In this document: one piece after another, positions 17,934-24,771 of the stretch
Layout: every line of letters starts with the position of its first letter
Numbering within the stretch: position 1 is the first letter of the stretch
The notes under the pieces: generated by a model
Told to the model about the DNA's origin: nothing
What the model saw: the letters and a program-made list of their open reading frames with translations, nothing else
Databases searched by the model: none
Source of the DNA: Paenochrobactrum glaciei
GTDB lineage: Bacteria; Pseudomonadota; Alphaproteobacteria; Rhizobiales; Rhizobiaceae
Direction: 5' to 3'
Assembly: GCF_039522165.1 (NCBI RefSeq)
Contig: NZ_BAAADE010000002.1
Span: 434,001-498,000, forward strand
DNA: 64,000 bases
Translations under genes and position numbers: made by a program

Positions 17934-18013
17934 GCATTTCCAGCAAAAGTGCGAAGCGGTTTTGCGTCGGATAATGCGACTAGAAAAGCGATTTCCAGCA
18001 AAAGTGCGAAGCG
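17934..18013. repeat. Rhizobiales-type intergenic repeat, one full and one partial copy
   Basis: The core ATTTCCAGCAAAAGTGCGAA followed by GCG occurs twice in the same orientation, in 17934-17979 (longer copy, continuing GGTTTTGCGTCGGATAATGC) and 17990-18013 (partial copy). This resembles a short dispersed repeat common between genes of Brucella, Ochrobactrum and other Rhizobiales. A diverged relative in opposite orientation is at about 50649-50683. Its role is unknown. Confidence 0.7.
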
Positions 18014-18022
18014 TTACATATA

Positions 18023-18053
18023 AGAAATCAGCTCATTGGGCTGGTTTCTTTTT
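18023..18053 (+). terminator. Intrinsic terminator downstream of eipB
   Basis: AGAAATCAGC pairs with GCTGGTTTCT (one G-T pair) around a seven-base loop and is followed by a run of T. It separates eipB and the repeats from the rpsB leader. Confidence 0.85.
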
Positions 18054-18178
18054 TTGTTATGATATGTGCGATTATACTGCATAAAAGCGTAATTTAGGCA
18101 CGGATAAACGGGTAGGGCTTGCATTTTAGTTTATCATCCGTTAAGTGCCGGATCATTCCACACACGGGCTAGTGGTTA

Positions 18179-18239
18179 ATATCGGGAGAAATCCGATATG
18201 ACCTCCGGTGGCGGTTCTTCCGCCTCTGTCCGTGGAGGT
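18179..18239 (+). promoter_or_regulatory. Structured 5' leader of rpsB (candidate S2 autoregulatory element)
   Basis: Two consecutive hairpins lie 24-84 bases before the rpsB start. The first is ATATCGG (18179-18185) with CCGATAT (18193-18199). The second has an outer helix ACCTCC/GGAGGT (18201-18206 with 18234-18239) enclosing GGCGG/CCGCC (18210-18214 with 18220-18224). In other bacteria S2 represses its own operon through the rpsB leader; I infer the same kind of function here, without a recognised sequence match. Confidence 0.45.
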
Positions 18240-18262
18240 TAAACCGGAAAAGGAAAATTGAA

Positions 18263-19033
18263 ATGGCATTGCCTGAATTCAGCATGCGCCAGCTTCTCGA
18301 AGCTGGTATCCACTTTGGTCACCAGACACACCGCTGGAACCCAAAGATGGCTCCATACATCTATGGCTCCCGCAACAACATCCACATCATGGATTTGGCT
18401 CAGACCGTTCCTCTGCTGCACAATGCGCTGAAGGTTGTATCTGACACTGTTGCACGTGGCGGCCGCGTTCTGTTCGTTGGCACCAAGCGTCAGGCTTCTG
18501 ACATTGTTGCTGATGCTGCAAACCGTTCAGCTCAGTACTATGTCAATGCACGCTGGCTCGGCGGCATGATGACCAACTGGAAAACCATCTCCAACTCCAT
18601 TCAGCGTCTGCGTAAGCTGGACGAACTGTTGGCTGGCGATGCACAGGGCTATTCCAAGAAGGAACGCCTTAACCTGGAACGCGAACGTGAAAAACTCGAT
18701 CGCGCACTGGGCGGTATCAAGGACATGGGTTCAGTTCCTGACCTGATGTTCATCATCGACACCAACAAAGAATCGATTGCTATTCAGGAAGCCAAGCGTC
18801 TTGGTATCCCTGTTGTTGCAGTTATCGATTCTAACTGTGATCCAGACCAGATCGATTACCCAATTCCAGGTAACGATGATGCTGCACGCGCAATCTCGCT
18901 TTATTGCGATCTGATCGCCCGCGCTGCAATCGACGGTATTGCCCGTCAGCAGGGTGCACTCGGCATCGATATCGGCGCTCAGGTTGAAGCTCCGGTTGAG
19001 CCAGCACTCGAAGCTCCGGCAGAAGGCGCTTAA
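18263..19033 (+). CDS. rpsB: 30S ribosomal protein S2
   Basis: Small-subunit ribosomal protein uS2, 256 residues, of the length usual in Rhizobiales. Diagnostic segments: QLLEAGIHFGHQTHRWNPKM near the N-terminus, the IDLAQT-like HIMDLAQTVPLL, ARWLGGMMTNWKT, and DTNKESIAIQEAKRLGIPVVAVIDSNCDP. The C-terminus is an Ala/Glu/Pro-rich tail. The start ATG has AAAGGA about 9 bases before it. It opens the rpsB-tsf-pyrH-frr cluster and follows a structured leader; codon use is strongly biased (GCT, CGT, CTG), as expected for high expression. Confidence 0.98.
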   Translation: MALPEFSMRQLLEAGIHFGHQTHRWNPKMAPYIYGSRNNIHIMDLAQTVPLLHNALKVVSDTVARGGRVLFVGTKRQASDIVADAANRSAQYYVNARWLGGMMTNWKTISNSIQRLRKLDELLAGDAQGYSKKERLNLEREREKLDRALGGIKDMGSVPDLMFIIDTNKESIAIQEAKRLGIPVVAVIDSNCDPDQIDYPIPGNDDAARAISLYCDLIARAAIDGIARQQGALGIDIGAQVEAPVEPALEAPAEGA

Positions 19034-19048
19034 GCGCTGTTATAATTC

Positions 19049-19154
19049 ATCCACCCGTTACATAACGGGTGGATAATTTGTTTCGTTCCTCTGTGATAAA
19101 CTCTTTCGAGTGAGTCACATGGGGGTCTAAAGTTGGCACACCCTTTGGTGTGCC
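19049..19154 (+). promoter_or_regulatory. Two hairpins in the rpsB-tsf spacer
   Basis: The 146-base spacer holds ATCCACCCGTT/AACGGGTGGAT (19049-19059 with 19064-19074) and GGCACACC/GGTGTGCC (19135-19142 with 19147-19154, loop CTTT). Neither has a long T-run directly after it, so partial termination or RNA processing between rpsB and tsf is more likely than full termination. Confidence 0.55.
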
Positions 19155-19179
19155 TTCGCTTTCATGAAAGGCGACAATT

Positions 19180-20103
19180 ATGAGCGTTTCCGCATCACAG
19201 GTAAAACAGCTGCGCGATCTTACCGGCGCAGGCATGATGGATTGTAAAGCAGCATTGGCTGAAACCAATGGCGACATTGACGCCGCTGTTGACTGGCTGC
19301 GTGCAAAAGGTATTGCAAAGGCTGACAAAAAAGCCGGCCGTACCGCTGCTGAAGGTCTTGTTGCAGTCGCTTCAGAAGGCAACAAAGCAGTTGTAGTTGA
19401 AGTTAACTCAGAAACAGACTTCGTTGCACGTAACGATGCCTTCCAGGAAATCGTTCGCAATGTTGCTCAGGTTGCTTTGACAACTGACGGTTCAACCGAT
19501 GCTGTTGCTGCTGCCATCTATCCTGGCGCAGAAAAGAACGTAACCGAAGTTATCAAGGACGCTGTTGGCACCATCGGTGAAAACATGAGCTTCCGTCGTT
19601 CAGCTGGCCTGAGCGTTAACAACGGTACTGTTGCAACTTACATCCACAACGGCGTTTCCGATGGTCTCGGCAAGCTGGGTGTTTTGGTTGCGATCGAAAC
19701 CGAAGGTGACAAAGAAGCTGCAAACGCATTCGGCCGTCAGGTTGCAATGCACGTTGCTGCGATCAACCCGCTGGCTTTGACCAACGAAGAAGTTGATGCC
19801 GCCGCTGTTGAGCGTGAAAAAGCAATCTTCATCGAACAGGCTCGCGAATCGGGCAAGCCAGACTCAATCATCGAAAAAATGATCGATGGTCGTATGCGCA
19901 AGTTCTACGAAGAAGTTGTTCTTCTGTCCCAGGCTTTCGTTATCAATCCTGATCTGACTGTTGCTGCAGCTCTTAAAGAAGCTGAAAAGACAATCGGCGC
20001 TCCTGCAAAAATTACTGCTTTTGTACGTTTTGCACTCGGCGAAGGTATTGAAAAAGAAGAAACAGACTTCGCAGCTGAAGTTGCTGCCGCTGTTAAGAGC
20101 TAA
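19180..20103 (+). CDS. tsf: Elongation factor Ts
   Basis: Guanine-nucleotide exchange factor for EF-Tu, 307 residues. The UBA-like N-terminal domain shows VKQLRDLTGAGMMDCKAAL, and the TDFV-containing core motif is present in NSETDFVARND. The dimerisation and coiled-coil parts follow, with the C-terminal RFALGEGIEKEE ending that is typical of EF-Ts. The start ATG at 19180 has AAAGGCG about 9 bases upstream. It lies between rpsB and pyrH as in most Proteobacteria; the spacers on both sides contain hairpins. Confidence 0.98.
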   Translation: MSVSASQVKQLRDLTGAGMMDCKAALAETNGDIDAAVDWLRAKGIAKADKKAGRTAAEGLVAVASEGNKAVVVEVNSETDFVARNDAFQEIVRNVAQVALTTDGSTDAVAAAIYPGAEKNVTEVIKDAVGTIGENMSFRRSAGLSVNNGTVATYIHNGVSDGLGKLGVLVAIETEGDKEAANAFGRQVAMHVAAINPLALTNEEVDAAAVEREKAIFIEQARESGKPDSIIEKMIDGRMRKFYEEVVLLSQAFVINPDLTVAAALKEAEKTIGAPAKITAFVRFALGEGIEKEETDFAAEVAAAVKS

Positions 20104-20220
20104 TCTTAGTTCTGAATAGCTTTATCGGGCTAATAACAGTTGTTTTGCCTTTATCTCGCGCTTAAGTGTGGGTTTGGCAAAAATATGCTGGCTTATGCTC
20201 TAAAAGCTTTTGATTATGGA

Positions 20221-20246
20221 GGGCATCGCGTGACAACGCGGTGCCC
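20221..20246 (+). promoter_or_regulatory. Hairpin in tsf-pyrH spacer
   Basis: GGGCATCGCG pairs with CGCGGTGCCC (one T-G pair) around a six-base loop. It is followed by TTCGTGT rather than a T-run, so it is probably a weak terminator or a processing/stability element that lowers pyrH expression relative to tsf. Confidence 0.55.
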
Positions 20247-20297
20247 TTCGTGTATCGAACAACTGAAATTCATATGGCCGTAACACAAGAGGGTACC

Positions 20298-21020
20298 ATG
20301 ACCGCAAAGCCTGTATATAAACGCATCATTTTAAAAGCATCCGGTGAAGCTTTAATGGGCGGGCAGGGCTTTGGTATTGATGTATCGGTTGCGGATCGTA
20401 TTGCAAGCGACGTCAAACAAGCCCGCGAACTGGGTGTTGAAGTTGGTATTGTGATTGGTGGCGGTAATATTTTCCGCGGTGTTGCTGTGGCCTCCAAAGG
20501 TGGTGACCGTATTACCGGTGACCATATGGGTATGCTCGCAACCGTCATCAATTCGCTGGCTCTGCGCACTTCACTAAATAAAGCCGGTGTTGATGCAGTG
20601 GTTCTTTCTGCAATCGCTATGCCGGAAATTTGCGAAAGCTTCACGCAGCGCAAAGCCACTGCCTATATGAATGCAGGCAAAGTGGTTATTTTCGCCGGTG
20701 GTACCGGTAATCCGTTCTTTACAACTGATTCTGCTGCTGCCTTGCGTGCGGCTGAAATTGGTGCGGATGCGCTGTTAAAGGGCACGCAGGTGGATGGCAT
20801 TTATTCGGCTGATCCGAAGAAAGACCCGACTGCCACCCGTTTTGACCGTTTAACCCATAAGGAAGTGCTTGATCGCGGTTTGGCTGTCATGGATACAGCT
20901 GCGGTTGCACTTGCACGTGAGAACAACATTCCGATAATAGTTTATTCGATCCATGAAAATGGCGGATTGGCTGATATTCTGCAAGGTAAAGGGCGCAGTA
21001 CAATCGTAACGGATGCTTGA
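20298..21020 (+). CDS. pyrH: Uridylate kinase
   Basis: UMP kinase of the amino-acid-kinase fold, 240 residues, making UDP from UMP and ATP. Landmarks: RIILKASGEALMG at the N-terminus, VGIVIGGGNIFRG, DHMGMLATVINSLAL, the GGTGNPFFTTDSAAALRAAEIGA-type segment and LLKGTQVDGIYSADP. The ATG at 20298 is chosen because GAGGG lies 5-6 bases upstream and it gives the family's standard length; ATG at 20274 would add eight residues. It is the third gene in the rpsB-tsf-pyrH-frr cluster. Confidence 0.97.
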   Translation: MTAKPVYKRIILKASGEALMGGQGFGIDVSVADRIASDVKQARELGVEVGIVIGGGNIFRGVAVASKGGDRITGDHMGMLATVINSLALRTSLNKAGVDAVVLSAIAMPEICESFTQRKATAYMNAGKVVIFAGGTGNPFFTTDSAAALRAAEIGADALLKGTQVDGIYSADPKKDPTATRFDRLTHKEVLDRGLAVMDTAAVALARENNIPIIVYSIHENGGLADILQGKGRSTIVTDA

Positions 21021-21086
21021 ATTTTGCTTTGCTGAATTCTTAAATCCGCGCCCGCTCTCAAATTTTTGCGCCCTAAGGAGAAACCT

Positions 21087-21647
21087 ATGAGCGATGTTTT
21101 TGACATCAATGACCTGAAGCGCCGTATGGACGGTGCGATCTCTTCATTTAAACATGATCTGGGTGGTTTGCGTACCGGCCGTGCATCGGCAAGCTTGCTG
21201 GAGCCTATCGTTGTGCAGGCTTATGGCTCAAGCATGCCGATCAATCAGGTTGCCAACATCACTGTGCCGGAACCACGCATGCTGGCTGTGTCCGTTTGGG
21301 ATAAGTCGATGGTTGGTGCTGTTGAGCGCGCAATCCGCGAATCCGGTCTTGGTCTGAACCCGATCACAGATGGCACAAACCTGCGTATTCCTCTGCCGGA
21401 GCTGAACGAACAGCGCCGTAAAGAGCTGGTGAAAATTGCCAACCAGTATGCTGAACAGGCTCGCGTTGCTGCCCGTCACGTTCGTCGTGATGGCATGGAT
21501 CAGCTCAAGAAGCTGGAAAAAGACAGCCTGATGAGCCAGGATGACAGCCGTGTGATGTCGGACAAGGTTCAGAAATTCACGGATGAAACTATTGCCGAGA
21601 TCGATAAACTGTTCGCGGCTAAAGAAGTGGAAATTATGCAGGTATAA
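21087..21647 (+). CDS. frr: Ribosome recycling factor
   Basis: Ribosome recycling factor, 186 residues, the standard length. With EF-G it splits post-termination ribosomes. Recognisable parts are the N-terminal helix with DLKRRMDGAI, LRTGRASASLLEPI, the beta domain YGSSMPINQVANITVPEPR, and the C-terminal helix RRDGMDQLKKLEKDSLMSQDD-type segment. The start ATG at 21087 has AAGGAG exactly six bases upstream. It lies 66 bases after pyrH and 64 before uppS, all probably co-transcribed. Confidence 0.98.
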   Translation: MSDVFDINDLKRRMDGAISSFKHDLGGLRTGRASASLLEPIVVQAYGSSMPINQVANITVPEPRMLAVSVWDKSMVGAVERAIRESGLGLNPITDGTNLRIPLPELNEQRRKELVKIANQYAEQARVAARHVRRDGMDQLKKLEKDSLMSQDDSRVMSDKVQKFTDETIAEIDKLFAAKEVEIMQV

Positions 21648-21711
21648 ACCTTTATCGGTTTTTGCATGATTTTGTTTTTACTCTACGCAGATTGAAGAGG
21701 TAGCTGCACGA

Positions 21712-22482
21712 ATGTCGGATCCGCGCCACATCGCCATCATTATGGATGGAAACGGTCGTTGGGCAACCGCGCGTGGGCTGCCTCGCAGTGCCGGACACAG
21801 GGCAGGCGTCGAAAGCTTGCGTGCGATTGTGCACCATGCCGGCGTGACAGGTCTTGAATATCTGACTTTTTTTGCGTTTTCATCTGAAAACTGGTCGCGG
21901 CCTGATGGCGAAGTGCGTGAGCTTTTAGCATTGCTGAAAATGTTCATCCGTCGTGATCTGGCAGATTTGCATCGTAAAAATGTGCATATCAGCGTGATCG
22001 GCGAGCGTGACAACCTGTCTGCGGATGTACGTGGGCTTTTGGTTGAGGCGGAAAGTCTGACACGCGGCAATACTGGTCTTAATCTGGTCATTGCCTTTAA
22101 TTATGGCGCGCGTGACGAGATTACCCGTGCTGTGCGCAGTCTTGCTGCCGATGTGGCAGCAGGCCGCCTTGATCCGCAGTCTATTTCGGCAGATCTGATT
22201 TCCGCCAATCTTGATACATCCGGCATGCCCGATCCCGATCTTATCATTCGCACAAGCGGTGAGATGCGGCTTTCAAACTTTCTGCTCTGGCAGGCGGCCT
22301 ATGCGGAATTTCTGTTTGTTCCATGTCCTTGGCCGGATTTTACACCGGAACTTTTCGAAGAAGCGATTGCAACTTACCGCAATCGGGAACGTCGTTTTGG
22401 TGGGGTTGAGGCACGTGCATCTTGTCATGATAAGTCGCAAGCACTGTCTGTTGCTGCGGCATCTGACGGCGTTGCATCCTGA
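21712..22482 (+). CDS. uppS: Isoprenyl transferase (undecaprenyl diphosphate synthase)
   Basis: Cis-prenyltransferase, 256 residues, building the C55 undecaprenyl carrier for peptidoglycan and LPS. The catalytic Asp motif HIAIIMDGNGRWA is at residues 6-18, followed by GHRAGVESLR, the TFFAFSSENWSRP segment, the NLVIAFNYGARDEI motif and the C-terminal DPDLIIRTSGEMRLSNFLLW with the metal/diphosphate-binding Arg residues. ATG at 21712 has GAGG 13 bases before it. It is followed by cdsA, as is common in Proteobacteria. Confidence 0.97.
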   Translation: MSDPRHIAIIMDGNGRWATARGLPRSAGHRAGVESLRAIVHHAGVTGLEYLTFFAFSSENWSRPDGEVRELLALLKMFIRRDLADLHRKNVHISVIGERDNLSADVRGLLVEAESLTRGNTGLNLVIAFNYGARDEITRAVRSLAADVAAGRLDPQSISADLISANLDTSGMPDPDLIIRTSGEMRLSNFLLWQAAYAEFLFVPCPWPDFTPELFEEAIATYRNRERRFGGVEARASCHDKSQALSVAAASDGVAS

Positions 22483-22549
22483 AATTTATTACAAGTAGCC
22501 AGCCTTCAATATTTTGCCGAAAATCAAGAATGATGGCCAAGAGGTGAAT

Positions 22550-23362
22550 ATGTCAAATCTTCAAACCCGCATACTTACGGCGATTGTGCTTGGCGGTTTA
22601 ACACTGTGGCTGACATATATCGGCGGTCTTGGTTTCAGCCTGTTGATGGTCGCCATGGGACTGGCGATTTTCTATGAGTGGACGACTTTAAGTGCGTCTC
22701 GTCAGAGCGCATTGACCAAAATTATTGGCTGGTTGTGGCTGGTCGGTACTTTTGCTTTGCTGATCTGGGATAAAAATGCGCTTTGGACAATTGGCTTCTT
22801 GTTGGCTGGTTTTGTCATCTTGCTGGCGCTTGGCTGGAAAATAGGTAAAGCATGGCCAGCCGTCGGTCTTCTTTATGCAGGTTTTCCGACAGTGTCGCTT
22901 TCGTTGTTACGGGGTGATGAGCCGTTTGGCTTTACAGCTATCATCTTCTTGTTTGCAATTGTCTGGTCAACGGATATTGCGGCCTATTTCACCGGCCGTT
23001 CCTTAGGTGGCCCTAAGCTGGCGCCAAAATTTTCACCGAATAAAACATGGTCGGGTGCTATTGGTGGTATCGCTGCGGCCGTGGCGGGTGCCATTTTTGT
23101 GGCGTCACTTGTGGCGGAGCCTGGCAGTTTCATCGTGCCATTGCTGGCCGTCATGTTGTCGATTGTTTCGCAGATTGGTGATCTGGGCGAATCTTGGGTC
23201 AAGCGTCAGTTTGGTGCTAAAGATTCCGGCTGGTTGTTGCCGGGGCATGGTGGCGTGATGGATCGTGTTGACGGTCTGATTGCAGCCGGTGCACTGCTTT
23301 ATATTATCGGTGCTATTCTGGCTGAGCCGGATGTGCCGTCAGCGATATTTTTTAATCTTTAA
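22550..23362 (+). CDS. cdsA: Phosphatidate cytidylyltransferase
   Basis: Integral membrane CDP-diglyceride synthase, 270 residues, producing CDP-diacylglycerol for phospholipid synthesis. About eight hydrophobic segments are visible; the family signature is the C-terminal S-x-x-K-R-Q-x(n)-K-D motif, here SWVKRQFGAKDSGWLLPGHG, followed by DRVDG. Also seen are STDIAAYFTGRSLGG and KTWSGAIGG. ATG at 22550 has AAGAGGTGA just upstream; the in-frame ATG at 22514 lacks such a site and overlaps the uppS spacer. It is followed by rseP after 28 bases. Confidence 0.96.
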   Translation: MSNLQTRILTAIVLGGLTLWLTYIGGLGFSLLMVAMGLAIFYEWTTLSASRQSALTKIIGWLWLVGTFALLIWDKNALWTIGFLLAGFVILLALGWKIGKAWPAVGLLYAGFPTVSLSLLRGDEPFGFTAIIFLFAIVWSTDIAAYFTGRSLGGPKLAPKFSPNKTWSGAIGGIAAAVAGAIFVASLVAEPGSFIVPLLAVMLSIVSQIGDLGESWVKRQFGAKDSGWLLPGHGGVMDRVDGLIAAGALLYIIGAILAEPDVPSAIFFNL

Positions 23363-23390
23363 ACCTGTACCCCCGTCAGGAGTTTTTGTT

Positions 23391-24530
23391 TTGTCCGATA
23401 TTTTCTCACATCTCTTTGGGAGCAATAGCCTGCTGGTGGGAACGCTCATCCCGTTTGTCTGCGTCCTCAGTGTGGTGGTTTTTGTGCACGAGATGGGGCA
23501 TTATCTGGTCGGGCGTTGGTGCGGTATCGGGGTTCAGGCTTTCTCTATCGGTTTTGGGCCAGAAGTGATTGGTTATACAGCCAAATCAGGTACACGCTGG
23601 AAATTGTCGGCGATCCCGCTCGGCGGCTATGTGAAATTTGCCGGTGATGAGAGCGTGACGAGTTCGCCTGTCGGCGTTGATCATGCTGCGATGAGCGAAG
23701 ATTATCGTAAAACAGCCTTTCATACCCAGCCGGTCTGGAAACGCGCTGCAACTGTCTTTGCAGGGCCCGCATTCAACATTCTTTTGACCATCGCGATTTT
23801 GAGCGTCTTCTTCAACATGTATGGCCGCACAATCGCTGATCCTTTGGTGGCGGAAGTCACTGTTGGTAGCCCGGCGGAAATCGCCGGCTTTAAAGCCGGT
23901 GACCGTTTCATCAGTGTTGAAGGTTCGAAAGTTACGACATTTGCGGACGTGCAGCGCATTGTATCGGGGCGCACCGGCGATGCTCTCAAATTCGTTGTCG
24001 AGCGTGACGGGCGAGATGTTGAGCTGGAAGCAACACCGGTTGTTTCCGAGCAGACCGATGCTCTGGGTAACCAGATCAAAATCGGTGTGATTGGTGTGAA
24101 GACGACCAATGAGGTCGCGCAGTTTCGTAAAGTTGAATATGGCCCACTAGAATCAGTTGGGCAGGCAGTGAAAGAAACCGGTCATATTATTGGTCGTACA
24201 GGAGAATTTTTCTCGCGATTCTTCGCCGGACGCGAAGATAAGTGTCAGCTTGGCGGGCCTGTTAAGATTGCTAATATGGCAGGGCAGGCTGCAAGTTTGG
24301 GTTTTGAATGGCTGGTTCAGCTGACTGCAATGCTTTCAATTGGCATTGGTTTGCTCAATTTATTCCCGTTGCCGCCGCTGGATGGCGGGCATTTGGTGTT
24401 TTATGCGGCGGAAGCTGTGTTGGGCAGACCAGTGTCAGTGCGTGCGCAGGAGCTCTTTTACAAAGTTGGCTTTTTGTTAGTTATGGGCTTTATGGCTTTT
24501 GTACTTTTCAACGATGTTTTTGCCTGCTAA
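23391..24530 (+). CDS. rseP: RIP metalloprotease RseP (site-2 protease)
   Basis: Inner-membrane zinc protease doing regulated intramembrane proteolysis, for example of anti-sigma factors. The 379-residue protein has the HEMGH zinc motif (residues 33-37) in the first helix, one PDZ domain (about 130-215; VTVGSPAEIAGFKAGDRFISV), and the second active-site motif NLFPLPPLDGGHL near residue 325. The start is TTG at 23391 (protein begins M-S-D-I-F), supported by AGGAG at 23378-23382 with an 8-base spacer; no ATG fits. It sits between cdsA and bamA in the standard envelope-biogenesis order. Confidence 0.96.
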   Translation: MSDIFSHLFGSNSLLVGTLIPFVCVLSVVVFVHEMGHYLVGRWCGIGVQAFSIGFGPEVIGYTAKSGTRWKLSAIPLGGYVKFAGDESVTSSPVGVDHAAMSEDYRKTAFHTQPVWKRAATVFAGPAFNILLTIAILSVFFNMYGRTIADPLVAEVTVGSPAEIAGFKAGDRFISVEGSKVTTFADVQRIVSGRTGDALKFVVERDGRDVELEATPVVSEQTDALGNQIKIGVIGVKTTNEVAQFRKVEYGPLESVGQAVKETGHIIGRTGEFFSRFFAGREDKCQLGGPVKIANMAGQAASLGFEWLVQLTAMLSIGIGLLNLFPLPPLDGGHLVFYAAEAVLGRPVSVRAQELFYKVGFLLVMGFMAFVLFNDVFAC

Positions 24531-24600
24531 CAGTAAAATTGATTTTTGGCGTCGATAAGACGTGAAATAAGAGGCGTTGGACTGGATAAGTAATATAATT

Positions 24601-24660
24601 TGTTTACCATAATCATGGATTCGCGTGGCATGTCTGCCACGGTTGACGACGAAGTAAACA
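24601..24660. promoter_or_regulatory. Nested inverted repeats upstream of bamA
   Basis: In the 241-base rseP-bamA spacer, TGTTTAC (24601-24607) and GTAAACA (24654-24660) flank an inner perfect hairpin CGTGGCA-TGTC-TGCCACG (24624-24641). A second small hairpin GCTTGT/ACAAGC follows at 24680-24699. There is no T-run, so a leader structure or operator is more likely than a terminator. Confidence 0.45.
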
Positions 24661-24771
24661 GATTTTAACTGTCGTACTTGCTTGTATGTAAAAACAAGCT
24701 ATGACGTTAAGTATGTGCATTTTCTGGGAAACGCGCCCGGGGATAGAAATAAACGAAGGTTTTGAAAGCCC

